This document shows positions 40,758-49,791 of a stretch of DNA of 55,514 nt, piece by piece. Location of the stretch: positions 1-55,514 of the forward strand of contig NZ_JACOOJ010000038.1 in assembly GCF_014287585.1 (NCBI RefSeq). The letters run 5' to 3'. A program made the translations under genes and the position numbers. Numbering within the stretch: the stretch's first letter is position 1; each line of letters starts with the position of its first letter. The DNA is from Parabacteroides hominis (GTDB lineage: Bacteria; Bacteroidota; Bacteroidia; Bacteroidales; Tannerellaceae). Under the pieces are notes generated by a model. The model was not told where the DNA came from, searched no databases, and saw only the letters and a list, made by a program, of their open reading frames with translations.

Positions 40758-43142
40758 CTAACGAAGCGTGGCTTTCAGCAGCTCGTTATTTTCCTGATGC
40801 AGGCTGACGCGCACTTTGTGATCGTCGCCATACTGCCAGTCCGTTACCGGGACGTTGTTGACCAGCACTTCGGACGGGCGATGCGGAGCGTCGATCTCTA
40901 ATTCGTAAGTCCGCGCTTTGCACATGCCGTCATACGATCCTTCTACCGGGAAGATGGTAAACTCGACCTTCTTTCCGCTCTGCTTGCACTCGAAACGGGT
41001 GGCGGCAATCGCCCCGTTTTCGTAATTATATGTTTTACCGTCGTCTTCATACATCGTATAGGAAGAGACGTCTTTGGGGAATACTTTCACCATCAGGGTG
41101 TCCAACGGCTTCTCTCCTATGAATTGCATATCTTTCTGGAACGGGATGATCGCCCCTTCGCGGACGAACAGCAGCCCGGCACGGTTATCGGGTATCGCAT
41201 GTTTGATTTCCCTTCCGCCGGCCAACTTTTCGCCTGTCCAGAAGTCATACCAGTTTCCTTCCGGCAAGTAGATCGAATCGCTGAAGATACCGACCAGGAA
41301 GCTCTGGCCGAACATATACTGGTAGACCATGTCATCCGTCTTGCGGTCGTCCGGGAACATCAAAGGCATGGAGCGTACGATCGGCATGCCGGTCTGCGCC
41401 CCTTCCAACGCCGCTGAATAGATATAGGGCATCAACGCGTAACGCAACTTCACATAATCCCGGTACATCTTCTTTTCCTTCTCCGGAAAATAGAACGGCT
41501 GATGCAGAGAATACCAGCTATTGATCTGTACCCACGGCAGGAAGAGGCCGAAATGAAGGCTCTGCAACTCCTCGTCCTTGTTGACATTCATCACGTCGCA
41601 GGAAGTATTAAGGAAACCGCTCATGCCCAGGTTCAACTGGTCGAACAACGCCGTACGCCCTCCGCCGTTGTCGCCGCTGGTGGAGGCGCTCCAATGCTGC
41701 GTCCCCGCCCAACCGGCGGTATAATGATGCCAGGAACGGAGCCCGGTGTGTTCACGCATCATCTTATACATCTGCTTCGGCAGGAGGATCTGGTTCAGGT
41801 TGTGCATCTCCTTGTCGGTATGCCCGTTGTAATACTTGAAGTTCGGATGTTCGTCTATCGTGCGTGCCGGGTCCATCTTGAAACCGTCCACGCCATTGTC
41901 CACGAAGTTTTTCAGGTGATCCATCCAGTGTTCCTGCCCGGAAAGGGGTTTTCCCATCGCCTTTGCCAGCGCATCTTCCTCCGGAACGCTCAGGTCATAC
42001 TCGATGCAGAGCCAAAGTCCCATGTGATAGCCCATCCCATGCAGGCGGCCGATAAGCAGACGGTGGTTCTCTTTCTTCGGATAGCGCGTGGAATCCCAAT
42101 AGGCTTCAGCCGAAAACTTCTGGTAGTTCCATTTCTTCTTGGTCGAAAAGTCGTAGCGTTTCTCCATCCATTGCGGTTCGAGCCAGAACAGGTCGCAAGG
42201 GACGCCCGTCTCGCGGAAGCGCACGGCATCGTTCAGGATGTCGAACTGGTCTTCCAGCATATTCGGACCGAAGCATAACCCGTATGCATACTTCGGCAAC
42301 AGGTAAGGCCGGCCTGTGATAGCCGTATAATCGTTGATCACATCGGGCATCGAGTTGCCGAACATCAGATAGAAATCCGCTTCGTCCGTCGTATTGTAAA
42401 TAGAGAAGACATCCGGCTGGTAGCTGCCGATATCGAAGAAGTTCTTTCGTGTCGTGTTGTTGAAGATCCCCCAGTTTTCGGAACTGATCATAAAAGGCAT
42501 CGGGATCTCGGTGTGCTGATAAGTGGTCCACATACGCAAGAGTTCGCCCCGGTGCTGGATATGGTCGCGGCTGGTACTGCCGCCGCCATAGAACCGTTCG
42601 CCGTCTTTCAGCGAGATCGAGAGGATGCTGGTGTTCTTGTAGTCGCCGGTCTCCGCCTGGTCTTTCAGGCTTCCCGGATTCTTGTCGTCGCCGATGATCG
42701 TACCGTTGTTCGGGACTTTCATGTCCTTGTATTTGGCATTGATCACTTTCCCCAAGTCGGTACACAGCGGATCGGCAGAGGTGAGGAAAACCGCTTTCTC
42801 GATAATCACCCGGCCTTTCCGGTCGGAGACAGACATAGCCCCGGTCTTTTTATCGATTTTCAGCCGATAGCCGCCGGTCGATACTTCAAACTGCTGTTTG
42901 TCGTCTTTCGGGGAGACCGGAACCGGGTCCCAATCCGTTTTAATAATTCCGTAGCGTTGCATCAACGACTCGGAAAAGGTCGGACGGGGGGTGACCCGAA
43001 TCCGGAATATCCCATCCGTACAGACTTCCACATTCATGTTCAACCCGTTCTGCAAACGGACATCGAAGGACTGTTTCTCTCCTGCCGCAAAAACGGATTG
43101 CAGGAAAAACAGGCATACAAGCAAATAGTAGATCTTTTTCAT
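40758..43142 (-). CDS. GH31-family glycoside hydrolase
   Basis: This secreted or periplasmic alpha-glycosidase acts on alpha-glucosides or alpha-xylosides; the exact substrate cannot be read. The 794-residue protein has a signal peptide (about residues 1-19), an N-terminal galactose-mutarotase-like domain, and the (beta/alpha)8 barrel with nucleophile Asp in GVDGFKMDPAR and acid/base Asp in STSGDNGGGRTALF. The usual WIDMNE motif is absent (KMDPAR instead), so it belongs to a divergent GH31 subfamily. It has its own -7 box and stands alone beside maf. Confidence 0.93.
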   Translation of the reverse strand: MKKIYYLLVCLFFLQSVFAAGEKQSFDVRLQNGLNMNVEVCTDGIFRIRVTPRPTFSESLMQRYGIIKTDWDPVPVSPKDDKQQFEVSTGGYRLKIDKKTGAMSVSDRKGRVIIEKAVFLTSADPLCTDLGKVINAKYKDMKVPNNGTIIGDDKNPGSLKDQAETGDYKNTSILSISLKDGERFYGGGSTSRDHIQHRGELLRMWTTYQHTEIPMPFMISSENWGIFNNTTRKNFFDIGSYQPDVFSIYNTTDEADFYLMFGNSMPDVINDYTAITGRPYLLPKYAYGLCFGPNMLEDQFDILNDAVRFRETGVPCDLFWLEPQWMEKRYDFSTKKKWNYQKFSAEAYWDSTRYPKKENHRLLIGRLHGMGYHMGLWLCIEYDLSVPEEDALAKAMGKPLSGQEHWMDHLKNFVDNGVDGFKMDPARTIDEHPNFKYYNGHTDKEMHNLNQILLPKQMYKMMREHTGLRSWHHYTAGWAGTQHWSASTSGDNGGGRTALFDQLNLGMSGFLNTSCDVMNVNKDEELQSLHFGLFLPWVQINSWYSLHQPFYFPEKEKKMYRDYVKLRYALMPYIYSAALEGAQTGMPIVRSMPLMFPDDRKTDDMVYQYMFGQSFLVGIFSDSIYLPEGNWYDFWTGEKLAGGREIKHAIPDNRAGLLFVREGAIIPFQKDMQFIGEKPLDTLMVKVFPKDVSSYTMYEDDGKTYNYENGAIAATRFECKQSGKKVEFTIFPVEGSYDGMCKARTYELEIDAPHRPSEVLVNNVPVTDWQYGDDHKVRVSLHQENNELLKATLR

Positions 43143-43163
43143 GATACTTAAAAGTTAATACCA

Positions 43164-43171
43164 CAAAAATA
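43164..43171 (-). promoter_or_regulatory. -7 box for the GH31 gene
   Basis: TATTTTTG on the minus strand lies 22 nt upstream of the ATG at 43142. No good -33 element is at the expected place. Confidence 0.45.
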
Positions 43172-43233
43172 TGGACTTCCTATCTGCCTTAGCTTCAATA
43201 AATCACCTTAAAACATGAAAATTTGTCCAATCT

Positions 43234-43824
43234 TCAGAACTTCTTCAACTCCTGGTAAAGCAGTCTGACCGGCAACCCCATCACGTTGTAGAAACTGCCG
43301 TTGATGGCTTCGACCGCCACATAGCCGATCCATTCCTGTATGCCATAGCTGCCGGCTTTGTCGAACGGGCGGTACTTATCGACATAATAGATGATCTCCT
43401 CTTCGTCCAACCCGGCAAAGCAAACAGCCGACGAAGCGGAGAAAGAAACCGTCTTCTCCTTTGTCGTAATGCAAACGCCGGTAATCACCTCATGTACACG
43501 TCCGGACAGTTTCCGAAGCATGGCGATGGCATCTTCGCGGTCTTTCGGTTTTCCTAAGATTTCACCGAAAGTCCACACGATCGTATCGGCTGTGATCAGC
43601 AGCTCGTCGGCAGGCATGGAAGGGATGTAGGCTTCCGCTTTTTTCTTGGCGATATAGACCGGCACTTCGTCCGGACGAAGCGTTTCGGGAAAGGATTCGT
43701 CTATGCCGGGGATCGTCTGTACTTCAAAATCGATATCCAGCCCCGCCAACAACTCGCGCCGCCGGGGAGAATTGGAGCCTAATACGATTTTATATTGACT
43801 CAAGTTAGGGAGTATGCTTTTCAT
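43234..43824 (-). CDS. maf: Maf-type nucleoside triphosphate pyrophosphatase (dTTP/UTP type)
   Basis: The 196-residue protein hydrolyses non-canonical or excess nucleotides (family knowledge). It carries LGSNSPRRRELLAGLDI (the S-x-S-P-R-R motif), ADTIVWTFGEILGKP, and YRPFDKAGSYGIQEWIG. The KPKDREDAIAMLRKLSGR segment is typical of the YhdE class. It is the last gene of the operon nitroreductase - DUF2520 - KdsC-like - maf, with a gap of 23 nt to the phosphatase. Confidence 0.94.
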   Translation of the reverse strand: MKSILPNLSQYKIVLGSNSPRRRELLAGLDIDFEVQTIPGIDESFPETLRPDEVPVYIAKKKAEAYIPSMPADELLITADTIVWTFGEILGKPKDREDAIAMLRKLSGRVHEVITGVCITTKEKTVSFSASSAVCFAGLDEEEIIYYVDKYRPFDKAGSYGIQEWIGYVAVEAINGSFYNVMGLPVRLLYQELKKF

Positions 43825-43847
43825 TGTCTTATTTTATCAGTTTAGTT

Positions 43848-44369
43848 CTACCAGCCGAAAGCCTCGTCGCCCATCCAGTGGCCCTGAGCTTTCATGGTTT
43901 GTTCGATTACATCGCGGGCAACGCCGGCTCCCCCGTTCTTGTGGGAGATGTATTTGGCGATACGCTTGATCTCAGGAGCCGCATCAGCGGGTGCTACCGG
44001 CAGGCCGACCATTGTCATCACTTCGTAGTCGGGGATATCGTCCCCGGCATACATGACCTCTTCGGGCTGCAGACCGGTCTTTTCCAGAAAATCCCGGTAA
44101 TCGTGGACTTTTACGGCGCTCTTCATATATATATGGGTAATGCCGAGACGCGAAAAGCGGATCTGCACCGCTTCCGTATAGCCCCCGGTAATGATGGCTA
44201 CGTGATAGCCTTTCTTGACGGCGAGCTGCAAGGCATAGCCGTCTTTTATATTAACGGTACGCATAGGGTCGCCATTCGGATGCAACGGGATTACATCACA
44301 GGACAAAACGCCGTCTACATCAAAGACAAAAGCCTTTATCTTACTCAGATCATAATTGATACTACTCAT
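43848..44369 (-). CDS. HAD-family phosphatase, KdsC-like (3-deoxy-D-manno-octulosonate 8-phosphate phosphatase)
   Basis: The 173-residue protein shows the HAD motifs [13 protein letters not shown] (nucleophile Asp), [10 protein letters not shown] and [16 protein letters not shown]. Size and C-terminal glycine-rich region ([16 protein letters not shown]) match KdsC, which removes the phosphate in the Kdo branch of lipid A core synthesis. DGVLSCD instead of DGVLTDG is a small deviation. Its start overlaps the DUF2520 gene by 8 nt. Confidence 0.88.
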   Translation of the reverse strand: MSSINYDLSKIKAFVFDVDGVLSCDVIPLHPNGDPMRTVNIKDGYALQLAVKKGYHVAIITGGYTEAVQIRFSRLGITHIYMKSAVKVHDYRDFLEKTGLQPEEVMYAGDDIPDYEVMTMVGLPVAPADAAPEIKRIAKYISHKNGGAGVARDVIEQTMKAQGHWMGDEAFGW

Positions 44370-45129
44370 GTTGTGCCTCCTTATGTATGCTTTGGCTGAT
44401 CAGCCGGTAGATCGACCGCATATCGGGATCGTCCAGCATAGCCAGATGTTTATTGATCACATTCTCATCGTACCGGATGGCCGGGCCGGTCTGCGCCACC
44501 CTCGGCGGCATCGCATGTATCTTGGCCGCCGTCTCGTCGATAAGCGGCAGCAGGACATCGGCCGGTATATCCTGTTCCTGCAATAATTTAACAGCCAACG
44601 CATAAATATGGTTGGTAAAATTGCAGGCAAAGACAGCCGCCAAGTGCAAACTTTTGCGTTTGGCGGACGACAGGAAACGGACATTCCCCGAAAGCATCTC
44701 CGCCACTTGTTGCAACTTGCCGGCATTTTCGGGCGTATTGGCTTCAAGGAAAAAAGGAATGACGCTGAAATCCACCTCGCGCGTTTTGCTGAATGTCTGC
44801 ATCGGGTACAGGACTCCGTAGTCGGAAGCATATCCGCTGAAAACATCCATCGGCATGCTGCCTGCCGTATGCACCCACAAGCCGTTGTTAGGCCGGATAC
44901 GGGCAATCACATCCGCCAAGACCGCATCTTTCAGGGAAAAGACATAGAGGTCGGCATCCGTCCCGACAGCTTCGGGGTCGGTTGTCCAGGGACAGCCCAA
45001 CCGGGCGGCAAGCCGCTGCGCATTTTCCGGCGTATGGCTATACACCTGCCCGATCCGCATCCCTTTCCGGTGCATTTCGAGAGACAGGCGCGTCGCCAGG
45101 TTGCCGGAGCCTAAAAAGATGGTTTTCAT
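44362..45129 (-). CDS. Rossmann-fold DUF2520 protein
   Basis: The ATG at 45129 ([23 protein letters not shown]) gives 255 residues and overlaps the nitroreductase stop by 4 nt (ATGA); the open frame extends to 45189 but without conserved sequence. The N-terminus is a NAD(P)-binding Rossmann fold (FLGSGNLAT), the second half the DUF2520 helical domain ([24 protein letters not shown]). The family is related to pyrroline-5-carboxylate reductase and 6-phosphogluconate-type dehydrogenases; its reaction is unknown. Confidence 0.85.
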   Translation of the reverse strand: MKTIFLGSGNLATRLSLEMHRKGMRIGQVYSHTPENAQRLAARLGCPWTTDPEAVGTDADLYVFSLKDAVLADVIARIRPNNGLWVHTAGSMPMDVFSGYASDYGVLYPMQTFSKTREVDFSVIPFFLEANTPENAGKLQQVAEMLSGNVRFLSSAKRKSLHLAAVFACNFTNHIYALAVKLLQEQDIPADVLLPLIDETAAKIHAMPPRVAQTGPAIRYDENVINKHLAMLDDPDMRSIYRLISQSIHKEAQHE

Positions 45130-45686
45130 GCTTCCTCTTGTTGGTTTTCGGTTGGCATGCGGAAAGTTCCGAGGTGGATCTTTTCCCATTGCAGGTGCGA
45201 CTCGTCGAACGGCTTACGTTCCTGGTCCTTATACCCGAAGCCGATAATGGACAGGACTTCCATCTGGTAAGGCACGTCAAGCAAACCACGCACATACTGG
45301 GCGGCATCCGCATCGTCTTCCGTCTGGCGGTTACGGATCTGACACCAGCAACTTCCCAATCCCAGGTCTTCGGCCTGCAATTGCATATAGATCGAGGCGA
45401 TCGAAGCATCTTCCACCCAAACATCGCTTTCCATCACGTTCGCCAGCACAACGACAGCCAGCGCGCAATCTTTCAGGAACGCAGCTCCCGCCGGTTTGCA
45501 TGCCGACAATTTCGCCAGCATCTCCTTATCCTCCACGACAACGAACTGCCAGGGATTTTTGCGCTTGGATGCAGGCGCCATCAGGGCGGCTTTCAAGATC
45601 ATTTCCACCTGATCGGGATTCAGTAACTGGTCCGTGAACTTACGGGTGCTTCTTCTATTTGTTATTAGTGTTGCGAAACTTTCCAT
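45126..45686 (-). CDS. Nitroreductase-family FMN oxidoreductase
   Basis: The 186-residue protein has the family N-terminus (TNRRSTRKFTDQLLNPDQVEMILKAALMAPASKRKNPWQFVVVED) and IYMQLQAEDLGLGSCWCQIR in the second half. It would bind FMN as a dimer. The substrate is unknown. It is the first gene of the four-gene operon ending with maf, with its own promoter 36 nt upstream. Confidence 0.9.
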   Translation of the reverse strand: MESFATLITNRRSTRKFTDQLLNPDQVEMILKAALMAPASKRKNPWQFVVVEDKEMLAKLSACKPAGAAFLKDCALAVVVLANVMESDVWVEDASIASIYMQLQAEDLGLGSCWCQIRNRQTEDDADAAQYVRGLLDVPYQMEVLSIIGFGYKDQERKPFDESHLQWEKIHLGTFRMPTENQQEEA

Positions 45687-45992
45687 TTATATTTTATTTT
45701 TATAGATTGCAAAAGAGAAAACAAAGATAATTATTTAACAGATAAAGAACAAAAATCACGTGCCCTTGCTTAAAAAGGTTGTATATATTTACGACCGTTA
45801 ACGATCGGTTACAATTAAAACCATAAAAACAAATTGCTCTACTTTTGGATCGTTGTTATTCCAAGCATGATATTCAGCCCGATAAGCGAAGAGCAGCATC
45901 ATGATGTATTTTATTTTCTTTGATTTTTAAATCTTTATAAGAATAGAGATAACACTTGGACACTTACTTTATCGGTTGGTTTCGCATCTTAC
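45687..45992. other. Intergenic region with the nitroreductase promoter, otherwise no gene
   Basis: The part next to the nitroreductase holds its promoter (45722-45753). The rest has a small palindrome around gaccgttaacgatcggtt but no credible gene. Together with the repeat that follows it forms a 1.1-kb gene-free region. Confidence 0.5.
45722..45753 (-). promoter_or_regulatory. Promoter of the nitroreductase-maf operon
   Basis: On the minus strand TTTG (45750-45753), a 20-bp spacer and TATCTTTG (45722-45729) match the consensus, 35 nt upstream of the ATG at 45686. Confidence 0.7.
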
Positions 45993-46686
45993 CAGATTTG
46001 AACCAATTTTAGGCACGGATTACACGGATTACACGGCAAGAAGTTTTTTTCAAAACATATTTAAACCGTGTAATCCGTGAAATCCGTGCCTAAAATATAG
46101 GTTCGGTTTTTCTTAGATTATCCTCTAAATACCCCCTGGTTGTTTTATTTAATTAGGGTTCACACTGTCCGGGAGACTCTATAGATCAGCATGTTGCTGT
46201 GAACCCTGTGAATGCAAGATAAAAAAAGGCGGGATTGATCGATAGGATTGGCTGATCGTAATCCGGTTTCACAGCCTTCACAGCAAATCGCTGGCCACTA
46301 GCCTTTTACCGCCGTGAACCCTGTTTTCTGTTTTTGTCATATAAGGGATCTGATTGGTTCCTGTCCCATAAAATATAGGTTATAGGCTAAAAAATACAGC
46401 CTTTAGCCTGTCCGGGGAAAACCTATAGGGTAGCAGCAAAAAGGTAGGCATCTATCCGGCAACCGATGCCGACCTTTTCGGGAAGCGACAGGCATCTATA
46501 GGGACAACTTCACATACGAGGTTTGAGTCTGATAGACGCAGATTAAAATAAATAAACAGGATTTCTTGACGCGGATTGCGCGAATAACGCGGATTAAACA
46601 CCTGATACATATTTTCTTATCCGCGTTATTCGAGTCATCCGCGTCAAAATTATATTTGCGTCTATCAGACTCATATTTTAGCAGAT
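45993..46686. repeat. Long inverted repeat, right copy (about 694 bp)
   Basis: This is the reverse complement of 23337-24039 with scattered differences. It contains the same stem-loops in opposite order. A 21-bp direct repeat with the core gatttgaaccaatttt lies at both ends (45993-46013 and 46682-46702); the second lies mostly outside the region shared with the left copy. A reading frame of 76 codons inside is made of repeat sequence and is not a gene. Confidence 0.9.
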
Positions 46687-46793
46687 TTGAACCAATTTTA
46701 GGTTTAGTTTTTCTTATTTTTACCAAGTAAACAAATCATAGAGAAAATAAATCCTTGTTTCTCGCGTTAGTAAAGCTATAACTATTATAGATT

Positions 46794-49199
46794 ATGAAGA
46801 TTCGTGCGATAGCTACGCTACTATTGATATTATTTTCGATACCTGCTTTCGGACAGGGACGTGCTAAAATCAGCGGTTACATCCGTGATGCGGACGGCAA
46901 TCCGCTGGACCTGGTCAATATCCGGGTCAAGAACACGTTGAACGGGACGATGAGTAATGAAAAAGGCCACTACTCACTGTCGGTTGCTACCGGCGACTCG
47001 GTAACGCTTATCTATTCATGCCTGGGTTACAACAAGGCCGAACGGATCATTCCGCAGGTTACCAAAGACATGCGGCTCAACGTACAGATGAACTATACCT
47101 CTATCGAACTGGGCGAAGTAACGGCAACCGCTATCCGCAGGCAAACGACCACCCTCGAAACCCTCGATGCCGACCGTGTCAAGCTGCTACCCGACCCTGC
47201 GGGAGGAAGCATCGAAAGCCTGGTCGTCACCTTTGCGGGCGTTACTTCCAATAACGAATTAAGTTCGCAATACTCCGTACGTGGCGGAAGCTATGACGAG
47301 AACATCGTGTATGTCAACGGCATGGAAGTGTTCCGCCCGCTGCTCATCCGTTCCGGGCAACAGGAAGGGCTGAGTTTCATCAACCCGGATATGACGGAAG
47401 CCGTCAACTTTTCTGCCGGAGGATTTGAGGCGCGCTACGGGGACAAGATGAGTTCCGTGCTGGATATCACCTACAAAAAACCGAAAGGATTCGAAGGTTC
47501 GGCTTCCGCCAGCCTGTTGGGAGCCAATGCATACGTCGGGAGTTCTTCAGGCAAATTCACGCAGGTGACCGGCTTCCGCTACAAAACAGGGCGTTCTCTC
47601 TTGAAAACAACCGATACGGATGCCGAATATGATCCGAATTTCATAGACTTGCAGACGTATATGACATACCGGTTTGCCCCGAAATGGGAGATCAACTTCC
47701 TCGGAAACCTGGCTATAAACAATTACAAATTCATTCCCCACACTCGCGAGACCTCTTTCGGGACGGCTGCAAATGCCAAGAAGTTCAAAGTGTTCATGAG
47801 CGGGCAGGAACGGGACAAGTTCGAAACGCTATTCGGAGCCCTCACTTTAAAGCATGACCTGAACGACCATACGGAACTCGGCCTCCAGGCATCCGCTTTC
47901 ACCAGCAAGGAGGAAGAAGGATATGATATCGCCGGCGATTACTGGCTGGGAGATGCAGCCGAAGAAGGCGGCGGGGAAATACAGAATTTATCCATAGCCC
48001 GCTATAACGAACACGCCCGTAACCGCTTGCACTCAAACATCATGAATGTCGGACATTACGGAGTCGCCCGCCTGAAAAACAACACCTTGAAATGGGGAGC
48101 CACCGTCCAGATGGAGAAGATCAACGATAAGATCAGCGAATGGGAAAAGCGCGACTCTGCCGGCTATTCGCTTCCACAAGGGGGCGGGAATGTCAACGTG
48201 ATCGCAAACCTGTTCTCTGATAATGAACTGGAAAGCACGCGTATCTCCGGTTATTTGCAGGATGTATTCAAGTTCCGTACCAAACAAGGCTTGTTCACGC
48301 TGGTCGGAGGTGTACGCGGCAGCTACTGGAGCTATAATAAAGAGTTTATATTCAGTCCGCGTGCTTCACTCGGTTTCATTCCGAATTTCTACCAGAATCT
48401 GACCTTCCGCCTGGCTTCCGGACTGTATTACCAATCGCCTTTCTACAAGGAATTGCGTACGACCGTACAGGACGAACACGGCAACAGCATCATCCAACTG
48501 AATAATAAGCTGAAATCCCAACGCTCCATCCATGTCATTGCCGGCGGCGATTATACCTTCCGGGCATCCGGCCGGAACTTCAAAATCAGTGCCGACATGT
48601 ATTACAAGAAACTGGATGACCTGAACCCCTACACGGTGGATAATGTCAAGATCCGTTATTACGGCGAGAACTGCGCGCAGGGCCATGCAATGGGCGTCGA
48701 CGTCAAATTCTTCGGCGAATTTGTTCCGGGTACGGACTCCTGGATCAGCTTCTCCCTGATGAAAGCGGAGCAAAGCATCCGGGGTAGCGAATATGTACCG
48801 ATGCCAAACAGCCAGGGGTATAACGTTTCGCTCTTTTTCCAGGATTATTTCCCCGGTTACAAACGTGTCAAGCTGAACCTGAAAGGCGTCTTGTCCGGCG
48901 GACTTCCCGTGACGGCTCCGCGTACAGGCTATGAAGAAGGTTATTTCCGCACACCGGCCTACAAACGCGTGGACCTCGGTTTTTCCTACCAGCTTGCAGG
49001 AGGGACGGATGCCATTATGGACCGCGGATTCTTCCGCAATCTCAAGAACATTTGGCTCGGACTCGACCTGTTCAACCTGTTCGATATAAAGAATACAAGT
49101 TCCTATTATTGGATTACAAACATAGATAATCACCAATACGCAATCCCTAACTACCTGACCGGACGACAGTTGAACGTTCGCCTTATTGTTGATTTTTAA
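46794..49199 (+). CDS. TonB-dependent receptor with CarboxypepD_reg-like domain
   Basis: This outer-membrane energy-coupled importer has 801 residues. A signal peptide (residues 1-21) is followed by an N-terminal carboxypeptidase-regulatory-like beta domain (KISGYIRDADGNPLDLVNIRV to LGYNKAERI), then a plug domain (SIESLVVTFAGVTSNNELSSQYSVRGGSYDENIVYVNGMEVF), and a 22-strand barrel ending in aromatic residues (LNVRLIVDF). It is short for a SusC and lacks a SusD neighbour, so it more likely imports iron complexes, cofactors or small molecules. No downstream partner genes are present. Confidence 0.93.
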   Translation: MKIRAIATLLLILFSIPAFGQGRAKISGYIRDADGNPLDLVNIRVKNTLNGTMSNEKGHYSLSVATGDSVTLIYSCLGYNKAERIIPQVTKDMRLNVQMNYTSIELGEVTATAIRRQTTTLETLDADRVKLLPDPAGGSIESLVVTFAGVTSNNELSSQYSVRGGSYDENIVYVNGMEVFRPLLIRSGQQEGLSFINPDMTEAVNFSAGGFEARYGDKMSSVLDITYKKPKGFEGSASASLLGANAYVGSSSGKFTQVTGFRYKTGRSLLKTTDTDAEYDPNFIDLQTYMTYRFAPKWEINFLGNLAINNYKFIPHTRETSFGTAANAKKFKVFMSGQERDKFETLFGALTLKHDLNDHTELGLQASAFTSKEEEGYDIAGDYWLGDAAEEGGGEIQNLSIARYNEHARNRLHSNIMNVGHYGVARLKNNTLKWGATVQMEKINDKISEWEKRDSAGYSLPQGGGNVNVIANLFSDNELESTRISGYLQDVFKFRTKQGLFTLVGGVRGSYWSYNKEFIFSPRASLGFIPNFYQNLTFRLASGLYYQSPFYKELRTTVQDEHGNSIIQLNNKLKSQRSIHVIAGGDYTFRASGRNFKISADMYYKKLDDLNPYTVDNVKIRYYGENCAQGHAMGVDVKFFGEFVPGTDSWISFSLMKAEQSIRGSEYVPMPNSQGYNVSLFFQDYFPGYKRVKLNLKGVLSGGLPVTAPRTGYEEGYFRTPAYKRVDLGFSYQLAGGTDAIMDRGFFRNLKNIWLGLDLFNLFDIKNTSSYYWITNIDNHQYAIPNYLTGRQLNVRLIVDF

Positions 49200-49288
49200 G
49201 TGTACGATGTAAAAAATATGCTTTTTAAACATATCCGGATCATGCTGATAAATATTAACGAATTATTTCTCTATTCATAAAAAGAGTG

Positions 49289-49296
49289 TACCTTTG
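49289..49296 (+). promoter_or_regulatory. -7 box of the propionate (mce-mmd) operon
   Basis: TACCTTTG lies 47 nt upstream of the epimerase ATG and matches TAnnTTTG. A TTTC rather than TTTG is found at the -33 position with a 19-bp spacer. Confidence 0.6.
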
Positions 49297-49343
49297 CCCA
49301 CATAGAACAAAAAACAATATTAAATTACTAAATTATTATTGAC

Positions 49344-49751
49344 ATGGAACTTACACATATCGAACATTTGGGTATCGCAGTGAAGAGTATCGAAGCTTGT
49401 CTGCCGTATTATGAAGAAGTTTTAGGATTGAAATGCTACAACATCGAAGAAGTTGCAGACCAGAAGGTAAAAACAGCATTCTTCAAAGTAGGTCAGACTA
49501 AGATCGAGTTGCTGGAACCGACAAGCGAAGACAGCACAATCGCTAAATTTATCGAAAAGAAAGGTGAAGGTATCCACCACATCGCATTTGCAGTTCCCGA
49601 CGTACAGGCAGCATTGGACGAAGCAGAATCAAAAGGTGTCAAGCTGATCGACAAAGCTCCCCGCGGAGGAGCCGAAGGCTTGAATATCGCATTCCTTCAC
49701 CCGAAATCTACTTGCAGCGTTCTGACAGAACTTTGCATGCCGGGAAAGTAA
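49344..49751 (+). CDS. mce: Methylmalonyl-CoA epimerase
   Basis: The enzyme converts (R)- and (S)-methylmalonyl-CoA in the succinate-propionate pathway. The 135-residue protein has the vicinal-oxygen-chelate fold with metal ligands His in THIEHLGIAVKSIEA and His in GIHHIAFAVPDV and Glu in VLTELCMPGK. It is the first gene of the operon with the decarboxylase subunits, which fits the pathway order from mutase to decarboxylase. Confidence 0.96.
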   Translation: MELTHIEHLGIAVKSIEACLPYYEEVLGLKCYNIEEVADQKVKTAFFKVGQTKIELLEPTSEDSTIAKFIEKKGEGIHHIAFAVPDVQAALDEAESKGVKLIDKAPRGGAEGLNIAFLHPKSTCSVLTELCMPGK

Positions 49752-49791
49752 AAACACATTAGTTCATTTCTAACAACAAATCAAAAATACA

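Noticed and set aside
46496..46726. 76-codon minus-strand frame in the right long repeat
   Set aside because: It is made entirely of repeat stem-loop sequence, and the left repeat copy does not keep it as a coding frame with conserved changes.
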